This document shows positions 34,008 through 42,544 of a DNA stretch of 64,000 bases, piece by piece (the first letter of the stretch is position 1; every line of letters begins with the position of its first letter). Origin of the DNA: Streptomyces sp. NBC_00286 (GTDB lineage: Bacteria > Actinomycetota > Actinomycetes > Streptomycetales > Streptomycetaceae); assembly GCF_036173125.1 (NCBI RefSeq), contig NZ_CP108054.1:186001-250000 (forward strand), in the 5' to 3' direction. Under the pieces are notes generated by a model. That model was given only the letters and a program-made list of their open reading frames with translations, was not told where the DNA came from and ran no database searches. A program made the position numbers and the translations under genes.

Positions 34008-34027
34008 TGTAACTACTAGTATGTACA
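34008..34027. promoter_or_regulatory. TetR operator palindrome
   Basis: TGTAACTACTAGTATGTACA is a 20-bp palindrome matching its complement at 16 of 20 positions (TGTA-nn-TACTAGTA-nn-TACA). It ends eight bases before the TetR start codon, and the region is markedly AT-rich. This is a classic autorepression site, and it also faces the divergent SHOCT gene. Confidence 0.78.
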
Positions 34028-34035
34028 GTGCGTGC

Positions 34036-34632
34036 ATGAGCACGTCGGAGCGTCTGATCGAGGCCACCCGTGGGCTGCTGTGGGAGCGCGGTTATGTGGG
34101 CACCAGCCCCAAGGCCATCCTGGAGCGCGCGGGCGCCGGCCAAGGCAGCATGTACCACCACTTCAAGGGAAAGCAGGACCTCGCCCTGGCCGCGATCCGG
34201 AAGACCGCCGAGGAGATGCGGGCTACCGCCGCGGGAGTACTCGACGGGCCTGGCACGCCGTACGAGCGCATCGAGGCGTATCTGCGGCGGGAGCGCGATG
34301 TGCTGCGCGGCTGTCCCATAGGGCGGCTCACGATGGACCCCGACGTGACTGCCAGTGCGGAGCTGCGCGCTCCGGTCGACGAGACGCTCGACTGGCTGCG
34401 TGAGCGGATCGCGCGGATCGTCGAAGAGGGCCAGGAACAGGGCCAGTTCGCGCCCTCGCTGGACGGCGAGGAGATCGGGGCGGCCGTCGTCGCGACCGTC
34501 CAGGGCGGTTATGTGCTGGCCCGCGCGTCCGGTTCACCCGTGGCGTTCGACGCGGGTGTACGAGGGCTGCTGTCACTGCTCGGGACCGCCGCCCCGAAAG
34601 ACCGTCCCGCCCGTCCCGCCCGTCCCGCCTGA
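34036..34632 (+). CDS. TetR/AcrR family transcriptional regulator
   Basis: Protein of 198 aa. The N-terminal helix-turn-helix is SERLIEATRGLLWERGYVGT then SPKAILERAGAGQGSMYHHF, followed by KGKQDLALAAIRKTAEEM. The ligand domain carries a Cys in RDVLRGCPIGRLTMDPDV, a feature of one TetR subgroup with the LmrA/YxaF-like C-terminal domain. ATG at 34036 is placed directly behind a strong palindromic operator. The DUF4865 gene follows after 11 bases, so the two form an operon that the repressor probably controls. The inducer is unknown. Confidence 0.93.
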   Translation: MSTSERLIEATRGLLWERGYVGTSPKAILERAGAGQGSMYHHFKGKQDLALAAIRKTAEEMRATAAGVLDGPGTPYERIEAYLRRERDVLRGCPIGRLTMDPDVTASAELRAPVDETLDWLRERIARIVEEGQEQGQFAPSLDGEEIGAAVVATVQGGYVLARASGSPVAFDAGVRGLLSLLGTAAPKDRPARPARPA

Positions 34633-34643
34633 GGAGGCACTCG

Positions 34644-35216
34644 TTGCACGCCATGCAGTACGCGCTCACTCTGCCCGCCGACTACGACATGACCGTCATC
34701 CGCGACCGGGTCGCCCGCAGGGGGCATCTGCTCGACGACTGGGAGGGCCTCGGCGTCAAGACGTACCTGATACGCGAGCGTGGTGTGCACGGATCTCCGG
34801 TGAACCAGTACGCCCCGTTCTATCTGTGGAACACGGTGGCGGGCATGAACTCCTTTCTCTGGGGCGGCGGTTTCCAGGGGATCGCCGATGACTTCGGCAG
34901 GCCGCAGGTCCGGCAGTGGACGGGGCTGACGTACGAGGAGGGCGTCGCCGCCCACTCCCCCGCTCGCGTCGCGGTGCTGCGGCGCCAACCTGCGGCGGAC
35001 GGCGTGCCGTTGGCCGAGATCGCGGAGGAGGCCGTATGCGAGACCGGTCGGCTGGCCGGGGAGGACGGCGCGCTGCTCGCGGCGGCTGCCGTGGACACCA
35101 GCCGTTGGGAACTCGTCCACTTCTCCCTCTGGGAACACGCCACGCCCAAGGCCGACGGCGACGCGTACGAGGTGCTGCATATGTCGGCGCCGGGGCGGGA
35201 TCGATTGCGTACCTAG
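34644..35216 (+). CDS. DUF4865 family protein
   Basis: Protein of 190 aa beginning MHAMQYALTLPADYDMTVIR. Conserved-looking segments are DDWEGLGVKTYLIRERGV, NQYAPFYLWNTVAGMNSFLW, GGGFQGIADDFGRP and WELVHFSLWEHATP. This is the pattern I associate with DUF4865, usually found beside a TetR regulator as here. It resembles a ferredoxin-like (dimeric alpha-beta barrel) fold that might bind a small molecule; no catalytic role is known. The TTG at 34644 has AGGAGG six bases upstream; ATG 34653 is an alternative. Its TAG stop shares CTAG with the stop of the convergent ilvC. Confidence 0.82.
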   Translation: MHAMQYALTLPADYDMTVIRDRVARRGHLLDDWEGLGVKTYLIRERGVHGSPVNQYAPFYLWNTVAGMNSFLWGGGFQGIADDFGRPQVRQWTGLTYEEGVAAHSPARVAVLRRQPAADGVPLAEIAEEAVCETGRLAGEDGALLAAAAVDTSRWELVHFSLWEHATPKADGDAYEVLHMSAPGRDRLRT

Positions 35217-36682
35217 ACCACGGCGATGTCCACGGACGGCCGGAGTTTCGCCGCCGCGGCCAGCGCCTCGTGTGCCGGGTTCGTGGTGAAGGTGTTCAAC
35301 AGGGCCTGGTCCGCGGGGTTTTCGGAGGCGGGAAAGGCGATCTGCTCGTACGCCGCCTGGAAGCGTGGGCCCCAGCGGCGGGCGCCCAGGCGGGCTGTGC
35401 GGGAGCAGTTGTCGACCATGTACGCGACGTGGCGGGCGTGCATGTAGGGCAGCAGTGAGTCGACGGCCTCGATGACCGACTCGTTGACGATCTCCGACCA
35501 GGGGTGGCCGCGTTCGGCGAACTCGTCGATCTGGGCTGTCATGGTGGCGATGAAGACGCCTGCCGTGAACGGGTCGACAGGCAGCGCGCGTTGGGCTCGC
35601 CGGGCGCGTACCTCTTCGCCCGCCGCCCACATGGGCGAGCCGCCGATCTCGGTCATCGGGCGGGTGCCGAGGCGCTGTTCGGCGAGGATCACGCTGCGCA
35701 GTTCGGTGCCGTCGGCGACCTCGTCGTAGATCTCGGCGATGAGGTCGCGGGCGGGGCCGTACGTCGCCGTGTACGCGCGGTCGAAGGTGTCCCGCCCCGC
35801 CGGGTCGAGGTTCTCGCGCACCGCCCGCAGTCCGGAGCCTGAGATGGTGCGGGCGATCGGGCCGGTGACGTTCTCGCAGGACCGTTCGTACGCCGTCACC
35901 GGGTCGTCACCGGCGAGGCGGAAGCGCGCGTACAGGCTCTCGACGATGCCGTGGACGGCGCCGAGCAGGATGGCGCGCTCGCCGACGATGTCGGAGCGGT
36001 ACTCGCTGTCCAGGGTGGTGTGGAAGGTGTACGGGGAGCCGAGCGCGACCGACCAGCCGAGCGCACGGTCGACGGCGTGACCGTCGGGGTCTGCGTGCAC
36101 GGCGAAACTGCTGTTGATTCCGGCACCGTTGACCTCCGCGCCCTGCAGATACAGCCGTCGCACCGAGTCGCCCATGCCCTTGGGGCAGACGGCGATCACG
36201 CCGTGCCCGACCGGGAACTCGCCGCCGGTTTCCCGGAGATGACCGAGCAGGAAGCCATGTGACAGGCAGATCGTGGCGCCGGGCTTCAGCGCCGCGAACA
36301 GCTCCTGGTGGTGGGCTGCGAGCGCGGCGTCCGCGATCAGCAGGATCACCAGGTCGCTCTCGGCGGTGACGGCGAGCCAGTCGCCGAGCGTGCCGTCCGC
36401 CTCGGTGAACCCGTGCGCGCGGGCGTCGGCGGCCGAGGCGGAACCGGGGCGAAGTCCGACGGCGACGCGGATGTCCGTACCGGCGAGGGAGTCCCTCAAG
36501 TTGCTTGCCTGGGCGCGGCCTTGAGGGCCCCAGCCGATGACGCCGATGCGGTGGACGCCCGCGAAGGCCTTCGGCAGCAGAGGGAAGAGATGGCGGCCGC
36601 CGCGCAGGATCGTCTCGGTGCCGCCGGGGACGGTCATGGTTTCGAGGGGGAAGACGGTGGACGCGTACGTCATCGAGGTCAT
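35213..36682 (-). CDS. ilvC: Ketol-acid reductoisomerase, class II, plant-type
   Basis: Branched-chain amino-acid enzyme converting acetolactate-type acids to dihydroxy acids with NADPH and Mg2+. The length of 489 aa marks the long class II form; typical actinobacterial enzymes are class I, about 335 aa. The NADPH loop is IGVIGWGPQGRAQASNLRDS. Catalytic and metal residues fit His142 (SHGFLLGH), Asp231/Glu235 (SDIVGERAILLGAVHGIVES) and Glu401/Glu405 (VNESVIEAVDSL). Long stretches (VIAVCPKGMG, RRLYLQG, NGAGINSSFAVH, ALGWSVALGSP, MHARHVAYMVDNCS) read almost like chloroplast KARI. The start is ATG 36682; divergent from ilvY. Acquisition by transfer and a special role are inferences. Confidence 0.92.
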   Translation of the reverse strand: MTSMTYASTVFPLETMTVPGGTETILRGGRHLFPLLPKAFAGVHRIGVIGWGPQGRAQASNLRDSLAGTDIRVAVGLRPGSASAADARAHGFTEADGTLGDWLAVTAESDLVILLIADAALAAHHQELFAALKPGATICLSHGFLLGHLRETGGEFPVGHGVIAVCPKGMGDSVRRLYLQGAEVNGAGINSSFAVHADPDGHAVDRALGWSVALGSPYTFHTTLDSEYRSDIVGERAILLGAVHGIVESLYARFRLAGDDPVTAYERSCENVTGPIARTISGSGLRAVRENLDPAGRDTFDRAYTATYGPARDLIAEIYDEVADGTELRSVILAEQRLGTRPMTEIGGSPMWAAGEEVRARRAQRALPVDPFTAGVFIATMTAQIDEFAERGHPWSEIVNESVIEAVDSLLPYMHARHVAYMVDNCSRTARLGARRWGPRFQAAYEQIAFPASENPADQALLNTFTTNPAHEALAAAAKLRPSVDIAVV

Positions 36683-36709
36683 GGTCGAGTTGTAGGCTCC
36701 GGCTGCGTG

Positions 36710-36724
36710 TTGCGGCAAGCGCAA
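36710..36724. promoter_or_regulatory. LysR-type operator between ilvC and ilvY
   Basis: TTGCGGCAAGCGCAA is a perfect inverted repeat (TTGCG-N5-CGCAA) and contains the T-N11-A core expected for LysR regulators. It lies in the 88-bp divergent region, about 28 bases before the ilvC start on one side and 46 bases before the ilvY start on the other. A further TTGCG half-site follows at 36741. Confidence 0.7.
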
Positions 36725-36770
36725 CTTGTGCAGCGGGGTGTTGCGTGAGATGAAAGGCACAGGTGAGGGC

Positions 36771-37628
36771 ATGCTCGATGACCATCGTGAGCTGCGGCTG
36801 TTCCTGCATCTGGCGCAGACACTGAACTTCGGCCGGACGAGTCTGGACTGTCATGTCAGTCCCGCGACGCTGACCCGTACCGTGCAGCGCCTCGAGGCCG
36901 GGCTCGGCCACCGGCTCTTCGACCGTGGCCCGCGCGGGGTGTCGCTGACGGCGGAGGGGCACCGCTTCCGCGCGTACGCGATGGAGGCGCTGGAGTTGTG
37001 GCGCACGTACCGCGAGGAGCATCCGGATCCGGCCGAACTCACCGGCAGGCTCGCCTTGTTCGCGACGGTGACGGCCTGTCAGGCGCTGCTGCCCGATCTC
37101 CTCGCACCCTTTCGCACCGCACGTCCCCAGGTACGCCTCGACCTGCGCACCGGCGACGCGGCAGCCGCGCTCGCCCGGCTCGACGAGGGCGAGGTCGACG
37201 CGGCGGTCGCGGGCATTCCGGCGAGACTGCCGGGTCCGCTGGTCAGCCGGACGGTGGCGGTCACCGAGCTGGTCTTTGTCACGGCCCGCGACCGTGCGGA
37301 CGACGGGCTCGGGCTCGACGGGCCGTTCGTGCTGCCCCACCGCGGACTGGTGCGCGAGGCGGCCGACCGCTGGTTTCGCACGCGGGGCCTCACGCCCGAG
37401 GTGGCGGCCGAACCCGACGGCCATGAAGGGCTGTTGACACTGGTCGCGCTGGGCTGCGGCACCGGTGTCGTACCCCGTCTCGTGCTCGAGCACAGTGCGG
37501 TGCGCGACCGGCTGGCCGTGCTTCCCGCCACTCCCCCGCCTGAGCGGTTCCCGATCGGCCTGTGCGTACGACGCGCCGATCTGCGGCGGCCGTTGGTGTC
37601 GGCGCTGTGGAGCCTTACCGGGGTGTGA
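36771..37628 (+). CDS. ilvY: LysR family activator, IlvY-like
   Basis: Protein of 285 aa. The winged helix reads LRLFLHLAQTLNFGRTSLDC followed by HVSPATLTRTVQRLEAGLGH. As I recall Escherichia coli IlvY, the phrases FLHLA, FGR, HVSP and QRLE occur in the same order, as do VTACQALLPDLLAPFR and GHEGLLTLVALGCG in the inducer domain. IlvY senses acetolactate and activates the divergent ilvC; here a divergent ilvC with a T-N11-A box is present, so the same circuit is likely. ATG 36771 follows AGGTGAGGG. The 3' end overlaps the convergent ROK gene by 14 bases. Confidence 0.87.
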   Translation: MLDDHRELRLFLHLAQTLNFGRTSLDCHVSPATLTRTVQRLEAGLGHRLFDRGPRGVSLTAEGHRFRAYAMEALELWRTYREEHPDPAELTGRLALFATVTACQALLPDLLAPFRTARPQVRLDLRTGDAAAALARLDEGEVDAAVAGIPARLPGPLVSRTVAVTELVFVTARDRADDGLGLDGPFVLPHRGLVREAADRWFRTRGLTPEVAAEPDGHEGLLTLVALGCGTGVVPRLVLEHSAVRDRLAVLPATPPPERFPIGLCVRRADLRRPLVSALWSLTGV

Positions 37629-38856
37629 GCGCGGCGAGCGGGTCGTCGAGCACCGGCTGCCAGGCCAACTCTGCCGCTCCCACCAGGCTGTTGTGGTCGA
37701 GCGTGCAGGGGAGAATCGGTACGCCGCCGCTCTGGCCCCACAGGCTGCGGTCGGCGACGACGGCGCGCAGGCGTTCCGGGTCGGCGTCGAGGAGGGTGCG
37801 GTGGAGTCCGCCGAGGATGATGCGGTCTGGGTTGAGGATGTTGACCAGCCCGGCAAGTCCCAGGCCCAGTCGGTCGATCAGTGTCTCGGTGGCCGTGCGG
37901 ACGGCCGGGTCGGTGTAGTGGTCGCGGATCAGATCGTTCGCTTCCTGGAGGAGCGAGACCTCGGAGCCGGGGTCGCGACCCGCCGCGGTGAGGAAGGCGA
38001 GGGGGTCCGCCTCGACGTCCAGGCAGCCTCGGCTGCCGCAGTGGCAGGGGCGGCCCTCGGGGTTGACCGTGAGGTGGCCGACTTCGAGTGCCAGGCCCGA
38101 ACTGCCCGTGTGCAGGCGGCCGTTGAGGACGAGCGCGCCGCCCACGCCGCGGTGTCCGGTGGCCACACACAGCAGGTCGCGGGCGCCGCGGCCCGCGCCG
38201 TGGCGGTGTTCGGCGAGCGCGGCGAGGTTGACGTCGTTGGCGGCGAAGGCGGGGCCGGTGATTCCGGCCGCGTGGATCCGCTCCGCGAAGATCTCCCGTA
38301 CGGGTGCGCCCGCCGGCCAGGCCAGATGGAGCGGGTTGAGGGCGGTGCCCTCGGGTTCGGCGACGGCGGAGGGCACGGCGAGTCCGGCGCCCACGCAGTA
38401 ACGTCCGGTCTGGTGGAGGAGCTGGGCGCCCGCGTCGACGACCGAGCCGAGCACCTTCGCCGGGTCGGCGTCGACGATCTCGCAGCCCGGCGTGGTCGCG
38501 ACGATACGGCCGCCGAGCCCGACCAGCGCCGCGCGGAAACCGTCGGCGTGCACCTGGGCGGCGAGGGCGACAGGACCGTCCTCGGCGACCCGGAGCCGGT
38601 GCGAGGGCCGCCCCTGCGAACCGGCGGCGGCGCCGGGGCGGGCGTCGACCCGGATCAGCCCGAGCGCCTCCAGCTCCGCGGCCACCGCGCCCGCCGTCGC
38701 CCGCGTGACCCCCAGTTCGGCGGTGAGCACGGCCCGCGTCGGCGCGCGTCCCGTGTGTACGAGCTCCAGCGCGGGCCCGAGCGCGCCGCGTCCGCGGTCG
38801 AGCCGGGTCCTCGTGGTTCCTTCTCCCGCTGCTCGGGGGGTCGGCTTGCCGTTCAT
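37615..38856 (-). CDS. ROK family transcriptional regulator / sugar kinase homologue
   Basis: Protein of 413 aa. The N-terminal winged helix (residues about 25-80) reads ALELVHTGRAPTRAVLTAEL then GVTRATAGAVAAELEALGL, typical of XylR/NagC-type ROK repressors. The ROK domain shows LEVGHLTVNPEGRPCHCGSR then GCLDVEA (zinc site C-x-C-x4-C) and an actin-like ATPase fold, although the usual ATP loop DxGxT is replaced by the degenerate IVATTPGCEIVD. It therefore acts as a regulator, probably responding to a sugar. ATG 38856. Upstream genes run the same way, so its target is unclear. Confidence 0.88.
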   Translation of the reverse strand: MNGKPTPRAAGEGTTRTRLDRGRGALGPALELVHTGRAPTRAVLTAELGVTRATAGAVAAELEALGLIRVDARPGAAAGSQGRPSHRLRVAEDGPVALAAQVHADGFRAALVGLGGRIVATTPGCEIVDADPAKVLGSVVDAGAQLLHQTGRYCVGAGLAVPSAVAEPEGTALNPLHLAWPAGAPVREIFAERIHAAGITGPAFAANDVNLAALAEHRHGAGRGARDLLCVATGHRGVGGALVLNGRLHTGSSGLALEVGHLTVNPEGRPCHCGSRGCLDVEADPLAFLTAAGRDPGSEVSLLQEANDLIRDHYTDPAVRTATETLIDRLGLGLAGLVNILNPDRIILGGLHRTLLDADPERLRAVVADRSLWGQSGGVPILPCTLDHNSLVGAAELAWQPVLDDPLAALTPR

Positions 38857-38896
38857 GAGGGCGAGTCTCCCATGATCCGCTCCGCAAGGTGCCCGG

Positions 38897-39559
38897 CTAG
38901 AAGCCGCTGGCCCGCAGCGTGACGTTGAGTCTGCCTGTCAGGCCGAGTTCCGGGGGCGCGGTGCCCGGGTGCACGCGCGGTACGCCGTGGTACGCGAGCC
39001 GGGCGGGGCCACCGAAGACGAAGAGGTCGCCGCTGCGCAGTTCCACGTCGGTGTAAGGGCGCGTACGGGACTGAGTGTTGCCGAAGCGGAAGACGCAGGT
39101 GTCGCCGAGGCTCAGAGACACCACCGGGGCGTCGGACTTCTCGTCGCTGTCGCGGTGCATGCCCATGCGGGCGTCGGCGTCGTAGAAGTTGATCAGGGCG
39201 ATGTCGTACGGAGCTGTCGGCTCGCCCTCGAAAGCCTCGTCGCCCCCGAAGGCATCGGCCACCGCGCGACGGCCGAGCTCGCCCAGCCACTCCGGGAACG
39301 GCTTCACGGGCGAGCCGTCGCCATCGACGACCGTGCGCGCGTACCCGTACGGATACCAGTGCCAGCCGAGACAGACCTGCCGCGACGTCATCGTGCCGCC
39401 GCCGGGTGTGTGGACCGTGCGCAGACCGGCGGGTGGGCGCGCCCAGTCGCGGCAGGCTTCGAGCAGTTCGCGCTGGCGTCCGGCGTCCAGCCAGTTCGGC
39501 ACATGCACCGCGCCCGGCGCGACCTCCGTACGACTCCGGGGAAACAGCTCGGCGTTCAT
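38897..39559 (-). CDS. AlkB-type 2-oxoglutarate/Fe(II) dioxygenase
   Basis: Protein of 220 aa that should oxidatively demethylate alkylated DNA or RNA bases. Iron ligands fit the HxD...H set: MGMHRDSDEKSDAP and LAYHGVPRVHPG, with the 2-oxoglutarate-binding Arg pair in GRLNVTLRASGF. Upstream core sequences include FPEWLGELGRRAVADAFGG and YDIALINFYDADA, conserved in AlkB. The ATG at 39559 (MNAELFPRSRTEV) was chosen. Divergent from rlmG with about 80 bp between the starts, which suggests a shared nucleic-acid-related location, although no joint regulation is visible. Confidence 0.92.
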   Translation of the reverse strand: MNAELFPRSRTEVAPGAVHVPNWLDAGRQRELLEACRDWARPPAGLRTVHTPGGGTMTSRQVCLGWHWYPYGYARTVVDGDGSPVKPFPEWLGELGRRAVADAFGGDEAFEGEPTAPYDIALINFYDADARMGMHRDSDEKSDAPVVSLSLGDTCVFRFGNTQSRTRPYTDVELRSGDLFVFGGPARLAYHGVPRVHPGTAPPELGLTGRLNVTLRASGF

Positions 39560-39638
39560 GGCTCCATGGTCGCGCACTGCTCGGAGACGTACGGGCGAAA
39601 AACGTCATGAGCTGCGGCTCCGCTAGCCTGGGCGCACG

Positions 39639-40799
39639 ATGACCGAGCGTATGGCGAAACCATGGGGCGAGTACGAGCTGGCCCGTTTTCCCGAGGACCC
39701 CCGTGAGCGGCTGCGCGCCTGGGACGCCTCCGACACGTATCTGCTGACGCATCTCGCGGAACTCAGGGAGCGGGGGCAGTCGCTGGACGGAACCGTCGTC
39801 GTGGTGGGCGACCGCTGGGGCGCCCTCGTCACCGCCCTTCACTCGCTGCGGCCGACGCAGATCACGGAATCGTTCCTCGCCCAGGAGGCGACCCGCGCGA
39901 ATCTGGCACGAGGCGGAGTCGACACGGACTCGGTGCGCCTGCTCACCGCCCAGGATCCGCCGCCCGACCGGATCGACGTGCTCTTGATCCGCGTACCCAA
40001 GAGCCTCGCGCTCCTGGAGGACCAGTTGCTGCGTCTGGCACCCGGAGTGCACGAAGGGACGGTCGTCGTCGGTACCGGAATGGTCAAGGAGATCCACACC
40101 TCGACGCTGCGGCTGTTCGAGCGGATCCTCGGCCCGACCAGGACCTCCCTGGCCGAGAAGAAGGCCCGGCTGATCTTCTGCGAGCCGGACCCCGCGCTCA
40201 TCCGGCCGAAGAACCCCTGGCCGCACACCTACACCCTGCCCGACGGCATCGGTCCCGTCTCCGGCCGCACCGTCGTCAACCACGCGGGCGTCTTCTGCGC
40301 CGAGCGTCTCGACATCGGCACCCGGTTCTTCCTCCAGCATCTGCCGTACGGGCCCGGGGCTGGGCGTGTGGTGGACCTGGGCTGCGGCAATGGCGTGGTC
40401 GGTACGGCGATGGCGCTGGCCGACCCGGAGGCCGAGGTGCTGTTCGTGGACGAGTCGTACCAGGCGGTGGCCTCGGCGGAGGCGACGTACCGCGCCAACT
40501 CCGAAGGGGCCGTCGGCAAGGCGGAGTTCCGCGTCGGCGACGGGCTGACCGGCGTCCCGCCCGAGAGCGTCGACCTCGTGCTCAACAACCCGCCCTTCCA
40601 CTCCCACCAGGCGACGACCGACGCAACGGCCTGGCGGATGTTCTCCGGGGCGCGCCGGTCACTGCGGCCGGGCGGCGAGCTGTGGGTGGTCGGCAACCGG
40701 CACCTCGGCTACCACGTGAAGCTGCGGCGCCTCTTCGGCAACAGCCAAGTCGTGGCCAGTGACGCGAAGTTCGTGGTCCTGAAGGCCGTCAAGAAGTAG
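39639..40799 (+). CDS. rlmG: 23S rRNA guanine N2-methyltransferase, RlmG-like
   Basis: Protein of 386 aa with the duplicated methyltransferase plan of RlmG/RsmC enzymes. The N-terminal half is degenerate (VVVVGDRWGALVTALHSL). The C-terminal half holds the SAM site VVDLGCGNGVVGTAMALADP and the catalytic NPPF motif in LVLNNPPFHSHQATTDA. It ends VVASDAKFVVLKAVKK, the usual RlmG close. The predicted job is m2G modification of 23S rRNA. A TAGCCT -10 box at 39624-39629, ten bases before the ATG, suggests a leaderless transcript. The start could also be ATG 39651. The 3' end overlaps the convergent AraC gene by 11 bases. Confidence 0.85.
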   Translation: MTERMAKPWGEYELARFPEDPRERLRAWDASDTYLLTHLAELRERGQSLDGTVVVVGDRWGALVTALHSLRPTQITESFLAQEATRANLARGGVDTDSVRLLTAQDPPPDRIDVLLIRVPKSLALLEDQLLRLAPGVHEGTVVVGTGMVKEIHTSTLRLFERILGPTRTSLAEKKARLIFCEPDPALIRPKNPWPHTYTLPDGIGPVSGRTVVNHAGVFCAERLDIGTRFFLQHLPYGPGAGRVVDLGCGNGVVGTAMALADPEAEVLFVDESYQAVASAEATYRANSEGAVGKAEFRVGDGLTGVPPESVDLVLNNPPFHSHQATTDATAWRMFSGARRSLRPGGELWVVGNRHLGYHVKLRRLFGNSQVVASDAKFVVLKAVKK

Positions 40800-41583
40800 C
40801 GCCGGAGGGGGACCCGGTCGCGCCGCGCAGGGCGCGTGGTGAGGCTCCCAGTTCGCGTCGACACGCCTTGTTGAAGGCCTGCAGGTCGGGGATGCCGACG
40901 GATGCGGCGACCGCCGGGATGGAGAGGGTCGAGGCGCGCAGCAGGTGGTGGGCCCGGTCCAGTCTGCGGCGTCGGACGTATGCGACGACCGTGCCGCCCG
41001 TCGTGGTGCGGAAGAGCCGGGTCAGGTGGTTGTGCGAGACGCCGGCGGCGTGGGCGACGGCTGGCACGGTGAGCGCGGCGGCCAGGTTCGCTTCGATGTA
41101 CGCGATCGCAGCGGTGACGGCCGGGTGAGGGCCGGGGCGCCCGGCGGCGTCCGGGGTGAGGTGGGCGATGCGCCACAGGGCCGTCCAGATCTCGGCCCTG
41201 GTGCGTTCGGGCGCGCCGGGCACGGAGGCGATCGCTTGGAGCAACAGGCTGGTGAGCGTGGGGAGTTCGGGCCCGGCGTCCTGCATCACGGGGAGGGTGC
41301 GCGGCGATCCGGCGGGGGCGATGCGCAGATGCGCGTAGAGGTGTTCGGAGCGGCCCTGGTAGCGGAAACGGACCGTCGTGCCGGGCGGTACGAGGCTGAC
41401 CCGGCCGGGGCGGACGGCGTGCGAGGTGCCGTCGACGATCAGCTCCGCTTCGTACTGGTACAGGTGAAGCTGCCATAGCTCGGGCAGCCGGAACACATCG
41501 GTACGGCTCGCGACGCCGTGCACACCGACGCCGGCGTTCACCACGACGGGCGGTTCTCCAAGGTGGACGTGCGTCTCCCGCAT
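40789..41583 (-). CDS. AraC family transcriptional regulator
   Basis: Protein of 264 aa. The N-terminal cupin-like sensor (GVHGVASRTDVFRLPELWQL, RPGRVSLVPPGTTVRFRYQG) is followed by the double helix-turn-helix: LTVPAVAHAAGVSHNHLTRL then FRTTTGGTVVAYVRRRRLDR and SIPAVAASVGIPDLQAFNKA. AraC regulators with this layout activate carbohydrate catabolism. It lies next to, and in the same direction as, the aldolase and SIS genes, so it may control them. Start ATG 41583; the upstream extension to 41622 is unlikely. Confidence 0.92.
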   Translation of the reverse strand: MRETHVHLGEPPVVVNAGVGVHGVASRTDVFRLPELWQLHLYQYEAELIVDGTSHAVRPGRVSLVPPGTTVRFRYQGRSEHLYAHLRIAPAGSPRTLPVMQDAGPELPTLTSLLLQAIASVPGAPERTRAEIWTALWRIAHLTPDAAGRPGPHPAVTAAIAYIEANLAAALTVPAVAHAAGVSHNHLTRLFRTTTGGTVVAYVRRRRLDRAHHLLRASTLSIPAVAASVGIPDLQAFNKACRRELGASPRALRGATGSPSGATS

Positions 41584-41655
41584 GGCGAAAAAATACCAGT
41601 GGTACCGAGCACGACCAGCCACTCGATCGGACTTCGTGGTGCTTCTGTGCTCAGC

Positions 41656-42510
41656 TCAGCCGGCTCGTACCACCCTCATGATCCGCGCCACCGCCACCGT
41701 CATCGCCTCGCGCGCCACCGTGAGGTACTGGCGCGAGTCCACCGCCTCGGGGTCTGCGGCGAGGAAGTCGCGGATCGCGCCCGTCATCGCGAGGTTCAGG
41801 GCTGTTCCGAAGTTGACCTTGGTGATTCCGCCGGTGACGGCTGCCGTCAGTTCGGTGTCCGGGAGGCCGGAGGAGCCGTGCAGGACGAGGGGGACGTCGA
41901 GGGTGGCGGCAAGTCGTTTGAGGAGGGCGTGGTCGAGGGCGGCAGTGCGGGTGGTCATGGCGTGGACGCTGCCGATCGCCACGGCGAGGGCGTCCACGCC
42001 GGAGTCGGCGACGAAGGCGCGTGCCTCGGCGGGATCCGTCCGGGCGGCGGGGGCATGGGCGTCCAGCCGTGGTCGGCCATTCTTGCCGCTGACCTCTCCC
42101 AACTCGGCCTCGATCCATAGCCCTTGGTCATGGGCCCAGCGGGCTGCGGTCCGCGTGGCGGTGAGATTCTCGGCGTATGGCAGCCGCGAGGCGTCGTACA
42201 TCACGGAGCTGAATCCGGCGTCGGGTGCCTGTCGCAGCAGTCCGTCGCTCTGTACGTGGTCGAGGTGCAACGCGACGGGTACGGAGGCCTGTTCGGCCGC
42301 CGCGGTGGCGGCGCGGGCCAGCGGGAGCAGTCGTCCGCGGCGGAACTTCACGGCGTTCTCGCTGACTTGGAGGATGACGGGGGCGTTCACGGATTCGGCG
42401 CCGGCGACGACGGCTTCGACATGCTCCAGCGTGATGATGTTGAACGCGGCGACAGCGGTGCCTTCCGTGGCCGCCCGGCTGACCAGCTCACCGGTTGCTG
42501 CGAGGGGCAC
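41656..42510 (-). CDS. Class II aldolase, tagatose/fructose-bisphosphate type (KbaY/GatY-like)
   Basis: Zinc-dependent aldolase (284 aa) cleaving a ketose 1,6-bisphosphate into dihydroxyacetone phosphate and glyceraldehyde 3-phosphate. Landmarks are AFNIITLEHVEAVVAGAE, the zinc and active-site segment VALHLDHVQSDG, EAELGEVSGKNG, the glycine loop VLHGSSGLPDTELTAAV and TKVNFGTALNLAMT. The GTG at 42510 has AAGGGAG upstream. Thirty-four bases separate it from the SIS gene, so both are one operon. With an AgaS-like SIS protein the pair fits the tagatose 6-phosphate route of N-acetylgalactosamine use. Confidence 0.9.
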   Translation of the reverse strand: MPLAATGELVSRAATEGTAVAAFNIITLEHVEAVVAGAESVNAPVILQVSENAVKFRRGRLLPLARAATAAAEQASVPVALHLDHVQSDGLLRQAPDAGFSSVMYDASRLPYAENLTATRTAARWAHDQGLWIEAELGEVSGKNGRPRLDAHAPAARTDPAEARAFVADSGVDALAVAIGSVHAMTTRTAALDHALLKRLAATLDVPLVLHGSSGLPDTELTAAVTGGITKVNFGTALNLAMTGAIRDFLAADPEAVDSRQYLTVAREAMTVAVARIMRVVRAG

Positions 42511-42544
42511 GGCTTCTCCCTTCCGTCTGACGGGGATCGCCGGT

